A stretch of DNA of 64,000 bases from the NCBI GenBank assembly GCA_965204095.1, contig OZ241991.1, positions 6,014,001 to 6,078,000 of the forward strand, given 5' to 3'. Source of the stretch: JAPPLB01 sp965204095 (lineage in GTDB: Bacteria > Acidobacteriota > Terriglobia > Bryobacterales > UBA6623). A program made the position numbers and the translations under genes. The notes beneath the pieces were generated by a model, which did not search any database, was not told where the DNA came from, and saw only the letters and a list, made by a program, of their open reading frames with translations. This document shows, in pieces, positions 53,098 to 59,717 of this stretch. Numbering within the stretch: position 1 is the stretch's first letter; every line of letters begins with the position of its first letter.

Positions 53098-54042
53098 ATG
53101 ACAATCACAACCCTAGACACCCTCGCCGTCGGCTGGCCCATCACCCGGCTGGGGGTGTCCTTTTTCCCCGTCTATCTGGCGGCCAACGACCTGCCGGCGA
53201 TCGCGACCGGTGAAGCCTCGGGGCTCGAAGTGGAAGAGCTGGACGAACCGTCCGTGCAGGCGTTGCGCGTGCGCAACCCGGGCGACAAGCCGGTGCTCGT
53301 CGTCGAGGGCGAGCATTTCCTGGGCAACAAGCAGAACCGCTCCGTCAACGTGACGGTCCTGGTGCCCTCCCTGAGCGACTTGAAGATCCCGGTCTCCTGC
53401 CTGGAGCAGGGCCGCTGGGGGCGCCCTCAGGCTACCCGGCGGGATGAGGCGTTCACGGCCGCCAGCGTCCGCGCCGAGAAGAACGAGGGTGTCTCCAGGT
53501 CCATGCGCAGGAGCGGTTCCCGCGAGGGCGATCAGGGGGCCGTCTGGGGTGAAGTCGATGCCATGCTGGGCCGCGCGTCCGTGCAATCGGCCACCGCGGC
53601 CGCCGCGGACGTGAAGCGGGCCTCGCACCGCCGCAAGCCGTCCCTCTCCGCCGCCGTCCGTGAGCTCGTCGACCGCGGGCCGCTTCCCGGCCAGTACGGC
53701 ATCGTCGTCGTCCACGGAAGCTGGGTGACCTCGATGGACCTGTTCGGAGCGCCGCACTTGCTGGCCGCTCACTGGGGCGCGCTCATTCGCTCGCATCTCC
53801 TCGAATCGCCCGCCGCCAAGGGAAGCCCCTCAGCCACGCGCGTTCTCGATGTTGTCCGGCGCTTCGCTTCGGCGCGGTCGCAGCAGACGCCGGGCGTAGG
53901 GCTGGGCGTCGAGCATCGCGTGTCCGAAGATCGACTCACCGGACATGCCCTCACGCTCAACGGCGCAATGGTGCACGCCGCGTTCTTCACGAAAGGCCCG
54001 CAGAAAAAGACCCGCACCAAGAGCGGCGAAGTGGTTCAGTAG
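53098..54042 (+). CDS. ARPP-1 domain protein (DUF6569)
   Basis: A 314-residue protein with the ARPP-1 domain (pfam20208): TRLGVSFFPVYLAANDLPAI, DEPSVQALRVRNPGDKPVLVVEGEHFLGNKQNRSVNVTVLVP, CLEQGRWGRP and a closing GMSGEST-type loop (LTGHALTLNGAMVHAAFF). ARPP-1 proteins were predicted from gene neighbourhoods with ADP-ribosylglycohydrolases and Nudix proteins to act in NAD/ADP-ribose metabolism; the activity is unproven. GGAGGA lies 8 bases before the ATG. Control by the divergent Nudix regulator is supported by the operators. Confidence 0.85.
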   Translation: MTITTLDTLAVGWPITRLGVSFFPVYLAANDLPAIATGEASGLEVEELDEPSVQALRVRNPGDKPVLVVEGEHFLGNKQNRSVNVTVLVPSLSDLKIPVSCLEQGRWGRPQATRRDEAFTAASVRAEKNEGVSRSMRRSGSREGDQGAVWGEVDAMLGRASVQSATAAAADVKRASHRRKPSLSAAVRELVDRGPLPGQYGIVVVHGSWVTSMDLFGAPHLLAAHWGALIRSHLLESPAAKGSPSATRVLDVVRRFASARSQQTPGVGLGVEHRVSEDRLTGHALTLNGAMVHAAFFTKGPQKKTRTKSGEVVQ

Positions 54043-54099
54043 AGCCGCGCTCCGTAGCTTCTCGGCCAAGACCGCAAACGGTTGGCCGGCATCGCCGCA

Positions 54100-54150
54100 G
54101 GCAATCTGCTCGGAATCGAGAGGAGTGGCCGTCCCCGGAAGCAGATTGCC
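54100..54150. repeat. 11-bp inverted repeat
   Basis: GGCAATCTGCT and AGCAGATTGCC, separated by 29 bases, form a long-stem hairpin 60 bp after the ARPP-1 stop. No run of U follows, so it is not a typical terminator. Function unknown. Confidence 0.55.
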
Positions 54151-54316
54151 GCGGCGTTCCCGGATGGAGTCCCGTCAACCATCCCGGAACAGCGACTTCG
54201 TTCATTGAGAAGACGAAGGCTCCGATGACGCGATCGTGAGCATCCGGCCCCGTTAGTGACCGCGAGGGCTGCGGATTTCACAGCGGCGCTGAATTCACGC
54301 CGCCATGCGATCGCAG

Positions 54317-54574
54317 CAGTCCGTGGTAAAAGTCCCGTGGAAGGCGCGGCGGGCTCCTGTGGTCGCTCGGCGCGGAGTGAGGAGGATGGCGATCCGGGTG
54401 ATCTCCTCCGACGAACGACAAAGCCGACGACCGCAAATGTCCTTCGCCCGAAGGGTTACGCGCCTCTTCGCCCGGCTGTGCGGAGAGCTCGTCACTGCAT
54501 CCCTGGAGCGGCCAAGCGTTACGCAATCGGCCCCAGGGCGCGTAACGCCGACTGCGTGACTTTTGCCACGGGCT
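54317..54574 (+). repeat. Family B repeat, at the antitoxin gene end
   Basis: About 258 bp with ends CAGTCCGTGGTAAAAGTC / GACTTTTGCCACGGGCTG. Internal layout equals that of 40072-40331 (GGCGATCCGGGTGATCTCCT, CGAAGGGTTACGCGCC, GGGCGCGTAACGCC). The antitoxin-like gene enters it in the same frame as hicA enters its copy. Confidence 0.92.
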
Positions 54575-54869
54575 GCTCGGGACCGTCGAGCGGCGCAAGA
54601 CTCAGCCGAAGGCGGAACGGCCCCAGTAGCCGGTTCAACGTGTCCTGGGTAGGATTGTGCTGCGGATGAATCGCGCGGTGGACGTTCGAGCTCGCCATCT
54701 GCACCTTCTCCGCGAACTCTTTGACGCCCATCGCCCGGATCACCTTCCCGAGTGCATGCTGGATCGGCACTCCCTCGTCCATGGCCTCCAGCAGGAACAC
54801 TCGCGCGAACTCCTCGTCCCGGAGATCCTGAGCCAGTCCTTCGTTCCAATCTTGGCTGCGTCGTGCCAT
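54519..54869 (-). CDS. Antitoxin-like HTH protein with repeat-derived tail
   Basis: A 116-residue addiction-module antidote/XRE-like protein. The helix-turn-helix is GVKEFAEKVQMASSNVHRAI followed by PQHNPTQDTLNRLLGPFRLRLSLAPL. The preceding acidic part (WNEGLAQDLRDEEFARVFLLEAMDEG) fits the antidote family. Its last 18 residues (QPVAKVTQSALRALGPIA) come from the family B repeat, whose TAA at 54519 ends the gene; the original C-terminus lies on the other side. A RelE/HigB-type toxin is not adjacent. Confidence 0.75.
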   Translation of the reverse strand: MARRSQDWNEGLAQDLRDEEFARVFLLEAMDEGVPIQHALGKVIRAMGVKEFAEKVQMASSNVHRAIHPQHNPTQDTLNRLLGPFRLRLSLAPLDGPEQPVAKVTQSALRALGPIA

Positions 54870-55011
54870 CTCAAGTCCCCTCCAGGTAGTCTAACCGGTA
54901 GCTTCGAGCGCCTCGCCCGCGTCGGGCCGTGGACCGTGTGTTCGGTCTCGCTTTAGCGTGCGGCTATAATTCACTCGGGACATCGACTCTTAAACGTTCC
55001 GGTTCGCAACT

Positions 55012-55292
55012 AGCCTGTATTTCTCACAACGCGGCGAGGCGAAGTGCGTGAGAGGGACGTCAGGACGAAGCGCGCGTCGCATGGCGCCAGCAACACGGCC
55101 GATAAGGTTTTCCACTAACCACTAGCCACTAACCACTATCCACTGACTTTATGGTTCACCGGCCGTCAGACATTTCTTCTGGAGCAAACCAAGCCCTTTG
55201 CCTAAGGTTTTCACGAAACACGAGACACGAGACACGAATCACGGCCTTTTTCTCGTGTGCTTCGACCGTCGGGTGGTGAGAAACGCAGGCTA
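55012..55292 (+). repeat. Family A repeat, long form
   Basis: About 280 bp: GCCTGTATTTCTCACAACGC, GTGAGAGGGACGTCAGGACG, CCACTAA-type heptamers (about 55113-55143), core TCACCGGCCGTCAGACATTT, CACGAGA heptamers (about 55213-55240) and right end GGTGGTGAGAAACGCAGGCT. The start of the DUF1684 gene follows 2 bases after the end. Confidence 0.92.
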
Positions 55293-55294
55293 AC

Positions 55295-56185
55295 ATGCAG
55301 ATGAAGACCACACTGCCGGGCAGTTTCCTTGGCGTGCTCGCGTTGCTGCTGATCTCCGGTGAGCGCGCCGTGACGCAGGACTACGCCGCGGAGACCGAGG
55401 CTTGGCGCATCGACCGCGAGGAGAAGCTCAAGGCCGACGATGGCTGGCTCACGGTGGCCGGGCTCTTCTTTCTCAACGAGGGCGATAACAGCTTCGGCTC
55501 GTCGCCGCTGAACGACATCGTGTTGCGGACGGGGCCCGCCCATGCGGGCGTCTTCACCTTGCGCGGCGGCGAGGTCACGGCGCGGGCGCCGGCGGGAGAG
55601 ACCCTCTCGGTCAATGGACGCGACGTCGCGGCGGCGCAACTCTGGCCCCGTGAGGGGGACGAGCGGCCGGTCGTCTCGATCGGCCCGCTCACGCTCTACG
55701 TCCATTACAGCGGAGCGAGGCTGGCCATCCGGCTGCGGGACCTGGACAGCGAACTTCGCCGGCGTTTCACCGGGTTGCGGTGGTTTCCCGTCGACGAGTC
55801 CTACCGGGTGCGTGGACGCTACGTCCCGCACGATCAGCCGCGCACGGTGGAGTTGTCCAACATCCTCGGCGACATCGAGCGTTCCCGATCCAGCGGCTCG
55901 GTCGTTCTCACGGTCGCCGGCGAGGAACTGCGCCTGACCGCGCTCGACGTGGGCGGCCGGCTGTGGTTCGTCTTCCGCGACTTGACGAGCGGACGCGAGA
56001 CCTACCCCGCCGCCCGCTTCCTCTACGCCGACGCCCCGGCCGAAGACGGCTACACGACGGTAGACTTCAACCGCGCCTACAACCCGCCGTGCGCGTTCAA
56101 CCCGTACACGACCTGCCCTCTGCCGCCGCGCGAGAACCGGCTGCCAGTGAGGATAGAGGCCGGCGAGCGAGACTACCAGCCCTGA
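55295..56185 (+). CDS. DUF1684 protein, secreted
   Basis: A 296-residue DUF1684 protein with an N-terminal signal sequence (GSFLGVLALLLISG). Family hallmarks: WRIDREEKLKADDGWLTVAGLFFLNEGDNSFGS, then RWFPVDESYRVRGRY and DFNRAYNPPCAFNPYTTCPLPPRENRLP at the C-terminus. Function unknown. ATG at 55295 and ATG at 55301 are both possible; the ribosome binding region lies in the end of the adjoining family A repeat. It is followed by degenerate repeat sequence to 56391. Confidence 0.9.
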   Translation: MQMKTTLPGSFLGVLALLLISGERAVTQDYAAETEAWRIDREEKLKADDGWLTVAGLFFLNEGDNSFGSSPLNDIVLRTGPAHAGVFTLRGGEVTARAPAGETLSVNGRDVAAAQLWPREGDERPVVSIGPLTLYVHYSGARLAIRLRDLDSELRRRFTGLRWFPVDESYRVRGRYVPHDQPRTVELSNILGDIERSRSSGSVVLTVAGEELRLTALDVGGRLWFVFRDLTSGRETYPAARFLYADAPAEDGYTTVDFNRAYNPPCAFNPYTTCPLPPRENRLPVRIEAGERDYQP

Positions 56186-56261
56186 CGCCCCGGAGCATCC
56201 TGAACAGGATCACGCCGGGTGAACCCAGGCCGCCCGACCGCGGTTAGCGTTCCCATCGCTC

Positions 56262-56400
56262 ACCTGGATTTCGAATCAGTCGGCGAGGAGAAGCCCATGA
56301 GAGGGCCGCCAGATATTTCTCCTGGAGCAAACCAGCCCCCCCGCCCAAGGTTTTAACGAAAAACTAAAAACGAAAAACTAAAAACTGAAAACTAACCAAG
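56262..56400. repeat. Degenerate family A piece plus AAAACTA heptamers
   Basis: A worn family A piece (CGGCGAGGAGAAGCCCATGA, CCAGATATTTCTCCTGGAGC) followed by AAAAACTA-type heptamers from about 56357. These run to the stop codon of the dienelactone hydrolase gene (TAG in GGTTAGTTTTCAG). Confidence 0.7.
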
Positions 56401-57276
56401 ATATTTCCGGAAAAACCCCACCGTGCGGTTCCAAGCCAGCGCTGCGGCCGCCTCGTTGTAACGCGGCGTCGAATTATTGTGGAAGCCGTGAAGCGTCCCC
56501 TCGAAAAGCTGCATCTCGTACGTCACGCCGTTCGCCTTGAGCGCCGCCTCGTACGCGGGCCACATCGCGTTGATGCGTCGATCGGTGCCCGCGTAGATGA
56601 TCAACAGGGCCGCCTTGATCTTCGGCACGTCCTCGCTTGCGGCCGCCGGGCCGTAGAACGGCACGCCGGCTTGCAGGTCGCTGCCGAGCGCGACCGCCAG
56701 GCGGTTGGTCATCCCGCCGCCCCAGCAGAAACCTGTGGCGCCGAGGCTCCCGTTCGACAGCTCGTGCGCCTTGAGATACCGGGCGCTGTTGATGATGTCC
56801 TGATCCAGCTTCGCCGGGTCGAGGCCCCGCTGCAGCCTGCGGCCGTCATCATCGTTGCCGGGGTAGCCGCCCACCGGAGACAGCCCGTCCGGAGCCAGCG
56901 CCAGGAACCCGGCCACGGCCGCGCGCCGCGCCACGTCCTCGATGTGAGGGTTCAGCCCCCGGTTCTCGTGGATGACCACGACGGAGGGAAACGGACCGTC
57001 GCCGCTGGGTCGCGCGAGGTATCCGCGCATGTTCCCCGACGTGCCTCCGGGCGAGTCGTACTCGACGTAGGTGCCCTTCATGCGCGGGTCGGTGAACGAG
57101 ATCGTCTGCGCCTCGGCGTAACGCGGCAGCAGCGCCTGCGCCATCCACAGCGCGGACACGCCGCCGACCGTGATCCCCGAGGCGCGGCTCAGAAACTCGC
57201 GCCGGTCGATGTAGCCGTGACAGTACTCGTCATACAGGTCGAATATGCGTGGGTCGATCTTTTCGTCTCTAGCCAT
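56392..57276 (-). CDS. Dienelactone hydrolase family protein
   Basis: A 294-residue alpha/beta hydrolase of the dienelactone hydrolase type. A segment RREFLSRASGITVGGVSALWMAQALLP near residue 25 looks like a Tat signal within an N-terminal extension. Catalytic site: Cys in GFCWGGGMTN and His in TLHGFHNN; HENRGLNPHIEDVARR holds the conserved Glu. It hydrolyses lactone or ester bonds; substrate unknown. The ATG at 57276 follows AAGGA. Family C repeat lies just upstream. Its stop is in a heptamer array. Confidence 0.88.
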   Translation of the reverse strand: MARDEKIDPRIFDLYDEYCHGYIDRREFLSRASGITVGGVSALWMAQALLPRYAEAQTISFTDPRMKGTYVEYDSPGGTSGNMRGYLARPSGDGPFPSVVVIHENRGLNPHIEDVARRAAVAGFLALAPDGLSPVGGYPGNDDDGRRLQRGLDPAKLDQDIINSARYLKAHELSNGSLGATGFCWGGGMTNRLAVALGSDLQAGVPFYGPAAASEDVPKIKAALLIIYAGTDRRINAMWPAYEAALKANGVTYEMQLFEGTLHGFHNNSTPRYNEAAAALAWNRTVGFFRKYLG

Positions 57277-57375
57277 GGGTCTGATTCCTTCAATCTGGCG
57301 GCATGCAGCTCGCGAACGACGGGCGAGGGCCGTTGATGCAATCCCCTGAGCTAGAACATCCGCACGCGAGCGGAG

Positions 57376-57690
57376 GATAAACAAGCTCAAACTAGCTCAC
57401 AATGAGCCCCAAGGTCAACGGGAAGTGATCATCTCACCCGAATCACCCCCCGGGATCAAGCGGCGTTGACAACGCCCCAAGTGTTTCCCACTTGACTGAT
57501 CCGCACACGGGCGTCGAAAAACGAAAAAACTAAAAACTGAAAACGGAAAACGAAAAACTGACTTGAATCATCCCCCCGGAATCAAGCGGCGTTGACAACG
57601 CCCCAAGCGTTTCCCGCCTGAACGATCCGCACAAGGGCGGCAAAAAACGAAAAACTGAAAACTGAAAACTAAAAACTGAAAACCAAAAAG
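57376..57690 (+). repeat. Family C repeat, full copy and a second partial copy with heptamers
   Basis: From 57376 GGATAAACAAGCTC, AACTAGCTCACAATG, GCCCCAAGGTCAACGGGAAG, then the core GATCAAGCGGCGTTGACAAC, GCCCCAAGTGTTTCCCACTT and an AAAACTGA-type heptamer array (about 57518-57560). A second, core-only copy with its own array follows at about 57570-57690. The core can form a CAAGCGG/CCGCTTG-type hairpin. The interval 57691-57770 is featureless. Confidence 0.85.
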
Positions 57691-57770
57691 GTATCCTATC
57701 TTCATCCGAGCCTCCATCGCTGCGTTGGAGACAGTCGATCAGGGAATGCGCGCCGTGTCGATCCCCCTGG

Positions 57771-58010
57771 TCTGCCTTTCTCACCACGTGGCGAGGTGAA
57801 GTCCGTGAGAGGGCCGTCAGGACGAGGCCCGAGCCGGGCGGAGGAAAAAGGCGCGCGCAGGGGTTACTTTACGGCTCACCGGCCGTCAGACATTTCTTCT
57901 GGAGCAAACCAAGCCCCCTGCCTAAGGTTTTCACGAAACACGAGACACGAGACACGAATCACGGCTTTTTTCGCGTGCTTCGGCCGTCAGGTGGTGAGAA
58001 ATGCAGGCTA
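57771..58010 (+). repeat. Family A repeat, 240-bp form that supplies a start codon
   Basis: Starts TCTGCCTTTCTCACCACGTG and runs GTGAGAGGGCCGTCAGGACG, GGAGGAAAAAGGCGCGCGCA, the core CCGTCAGACATTTCTTCTGG, CACGAGA heptamers (about 57927-57960) and right end GGTGGTGAGAAATGCAGGCT. Its ATG at 58001 opens the next gene. Confidence 0.95.
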
Positions 58011-58252
58011 ACCCAATCCCTGGATTCACCGAACGACAGGGACAATACCTGGCGTTCATATATGCCTACACGAAGGTCAATCGCCGCCCGCCGGCCCATG
58101 CCGACCTGCAGCGCTTCTTCGCAGTCACCCCGCCAACCGTTCACCAGATGCTGCTCACCCTGGAACGCCGGGGATTCCTGCGCCGCACGCCGGGAAAGGC
58201 CCGGAGTCTAGAAGTGCTCGTAGCCCCAAAGGACCTTCCCGATCTGCGATAA
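58001..58252 (+). CDS. LexA-like winged-helix protein
   Basis: An 83-residue single-domain protein with the LexA DNA-binding-like winged helix: TERQGQYLAFIYAYTKVNRR, PPAHADLQRFFAVTPPTVHQ and MLLTLERRGFLRRTPGKARS. It lacks the LexA autoprotease domain, so it resembles the widespread stand-alone LexA_DNA_bind family rather than LexA. Its only available start is the ATG inside the terminus of the family A repeat, where GGTGAG precedes it closely. Real protein from residue 4 or 5 onward; target unknown. Confidence 0.8.
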   Translation: MQANPIPGFTERQGQYLAFIYAYTKVNRRPPAHADLQRFFAVTPPTVHQMLLTLERRGFLRRTPGKARSLEVLVAPKDLPDLR

Positions 58253-58356
58253 GCTGCCAGGTCCAATCGATCAGAATCCCAAATCCAATCGATCAGAATC
58301 ACTGTGCCGAGCTACTAAGCGAAGCCTCCGGACAAGCCATCGGACCGCAGTCGCGG

Positions 58357-58600
58357 CTAGCCTGCCTTTCTCGCCACATGGCGAGGCGAAGTGCGTGAGA
58401 GGGCCGTCAGGACGAGGCGCGCGCCGGACGGAGGAAAAAGGCGCGCGCAGGCGTACTTTACGGTTCAGCGGCCGTCGAACATTTCTTCTGGCGCAAACCA
58501 AGCCCCCTGCCTAAGGTTTCCACGAAACACGAGACACGAGACACGAATCACGCCCTTTTTTCGCGTGCTTCGGCCGTCGGGTGGTGAGAAATGCAGGCTA
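58357..58600 (+). repeat. Family A repeat, 244-bp form
   Basis: Begins CTAGCCTGCCTTTCTCGCCA and ends GGTGGTGAGAAATGCAGGCT; core and CACGAGA heptamers (about 58521-58553) equal to the copy at 57771-58010. 58253-58356 is featureless. Confidence 0.95.
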
Positions 58601-58615
58601 ATTGGCGCATGTTCG

Positions 58616-58785
58616 GATAAACAAGCTCGAACTAGCTCACAATGCGCCCCAAGGTCAACGGGAAGTTTTCATCTCACCTGGAGCACTCCCGGATCAAGCG
58701 GTGTTGACAACGATCCCAATGTTTCCCGCTTGAACGATCCGCACAAAGGCGGCGAAAAACTGAAAACTGAAAACTGAAAACCCAA
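58616..58785 (+). repeat. Family C repeat, complete copy
   Basis: GGATAAACAAGCTCGAACTA, GCGCCCCAAGGTCAACGGGA, core GGATCAAGCGGTGTTGACAA, GATCCCAATGTTTCCCGCTT and GAACGATCCGCACAAAGGCG, then AAAACTGA heptamers (about 58756-58783). Same order as at 57376. Confidence 0.9.
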
Positions 58786-58842
58786 ATGTCCGGTACGGCC
58801 CCGGCTGGAATGAGCTTGATTTCGACGTAAGCCTTGAGCGCG

Positions 58843-58848
58843 TATAAT
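58843..58848 (+). promoter_or_regulatory. -10 element with leaderless spacing, toxin-antitoxin genes
   Basis: TATAAT ends 7 bases before the antitoxin ATG (58856), so transcription should start on or next to the A of ATG. TTCGAC, 16 bases upstream, is a possible -35. Confidence 0.55.
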
Positions 58849-58855
58849 TCGTATC

Positions 58856-59074
58856 ATGGTTCGAACTTTGGAGGCAGCGATAGCGAAGATCGGGACACTC
58901 CCGCCCGATGAGCAGGACCGCATCGCGCGCTGGCTTCTCGACGAACTGCAAGACGACGAGCAATGGGCAAGCCGGTTTTCGAATTCCCAGGCAGCCCTGG
59001 GCCAATTGGCTGACGAGGTCCGCGCCGAACGCTCAGCAGGCAGGTTATCGGACCTCGACCCCGACAAACTGTGA
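58856..59074 (+). CDS. Antitoxin of a RelE/ParE-type pair
   Basis: A 72-residue acidic, helical protein starting TLEAAIAKIGTLPPDEQDRI, with LLDELQDDEQWASRFS and LADEVRAERSAGRL. This arrangement (hydrophobic N-terminal helix, then RxxGxLxDLDPDKL) is typical of short antitoxins that wrap around a RelE/ParE toxin. It overlaps the toxin by 4 bases (GTGA). It appears to be leaderless. Confidence 0.82.
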   Translation: MVRTLEAAIAKIGTLPPDEQDRIARWLLDELQDDEQWASRFSNSQAALGQLADEVRAERSAGRLSDLDPDKL

Positions 59075-59355
59075 AGTCGCGTGCTACACGTCGCTTCTGG
59101 GCTGCGTATAGCAAATTACCGCCCGAAATTCGTGAACTCGCACAGAAGGCGTATCGCCTTTTCGCCAACAATCCCGGACATCTAAGCCTGCACTTGAAGA
59201 AAGTCCATGACCACGAGCCAATCTACTCCGTTCGGGTAACATTCGCATATCGTGCCCTCGGTCTGCTTGAAGGTGACGAGATGATTTGGTTCTGGATCGG
59301 AACCCACGCTGAATATGATCGGCTGCTTGATAAACTCCGGCGCACCACTTACTGA
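59071..59355 (+). CDS. RelE/ParE-type toxin
   Basis: A 94-residue protein: RATRRFWAAYSKLPPEIREL, AQKAYRLFANNPGHLSLHLKKV and YSVRVTFAYRALGLLEGDEMIWFWIGTHAEYDRLL, the ParE/RelE fold with conserved basic residues and terminal HAEYDRLL. Depending on subfamily it cuts mRNA at the ribosome or inhibits gyrase; the sequence does not decide. GTG start, translationally coupled to the antitoxin. Confidence 0.87.
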   Translation: MKSRATRRFWAAYSKLPPEIRELAQKAYRLFANNPGHLSLHLKKVHDHEPIYSVRVTFAYRALGLLEGDEMIWFWIGTHAEYDRLLDKLRRTTY

Positions 59356-59413
59356 ATCCCGCAAAATATAAAGTAAACTTAGAGGGAGAGGGCTTCTCCT
59401 CGTCTTACTAGAC

Positions 59414-59600
59414 ATGGGGAATCCAAGAGGAGTAGGACGAGATTTTGAGGCTCTGGAGAAGCGGCGGCGGACGGCCGTGCGGCTGGTTGTGGAGCAAGGC
59501 TGGAGTCAGTTCGTAGCGGCGCGGCAGGTGAAAGCTGCGCAGCAAAGTGTAAGCCGTGGGCAGGTGAGTATCGCCGTCGGGCGCCGCCGGGTTGCCCGTG
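59414..59600 (+). pseudogene. IS630-like transposase N-terminal remnant
   Basis: MGNPRGVGRDFEALEKRRRT, AVRLVVEQGWSQFVAARQVK and AAQQSVSRG resemble the N-terminal helix-turn-helix of IS630-family transposases. The frame then diverges (QVSIAVGRRRVARAGF) and no DDE region follows. A further reading frame at about 59604-59734 (FDSERKRVEHLFMLHEKMRA) belongs to something else I do not recognise. Confidence 0.55.
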
Positions 59601-59717
59601 CCGGTTTTCGACTCCGAGCGCAAGCGGGTCGAGCACCTATTCATGCTGCATGAGAAGATGCGTGCGCCTCTGGATGCGGCGAGCAGTGCGAAGCCAAAGC
59701 ACAGCAGAATTAACGTA

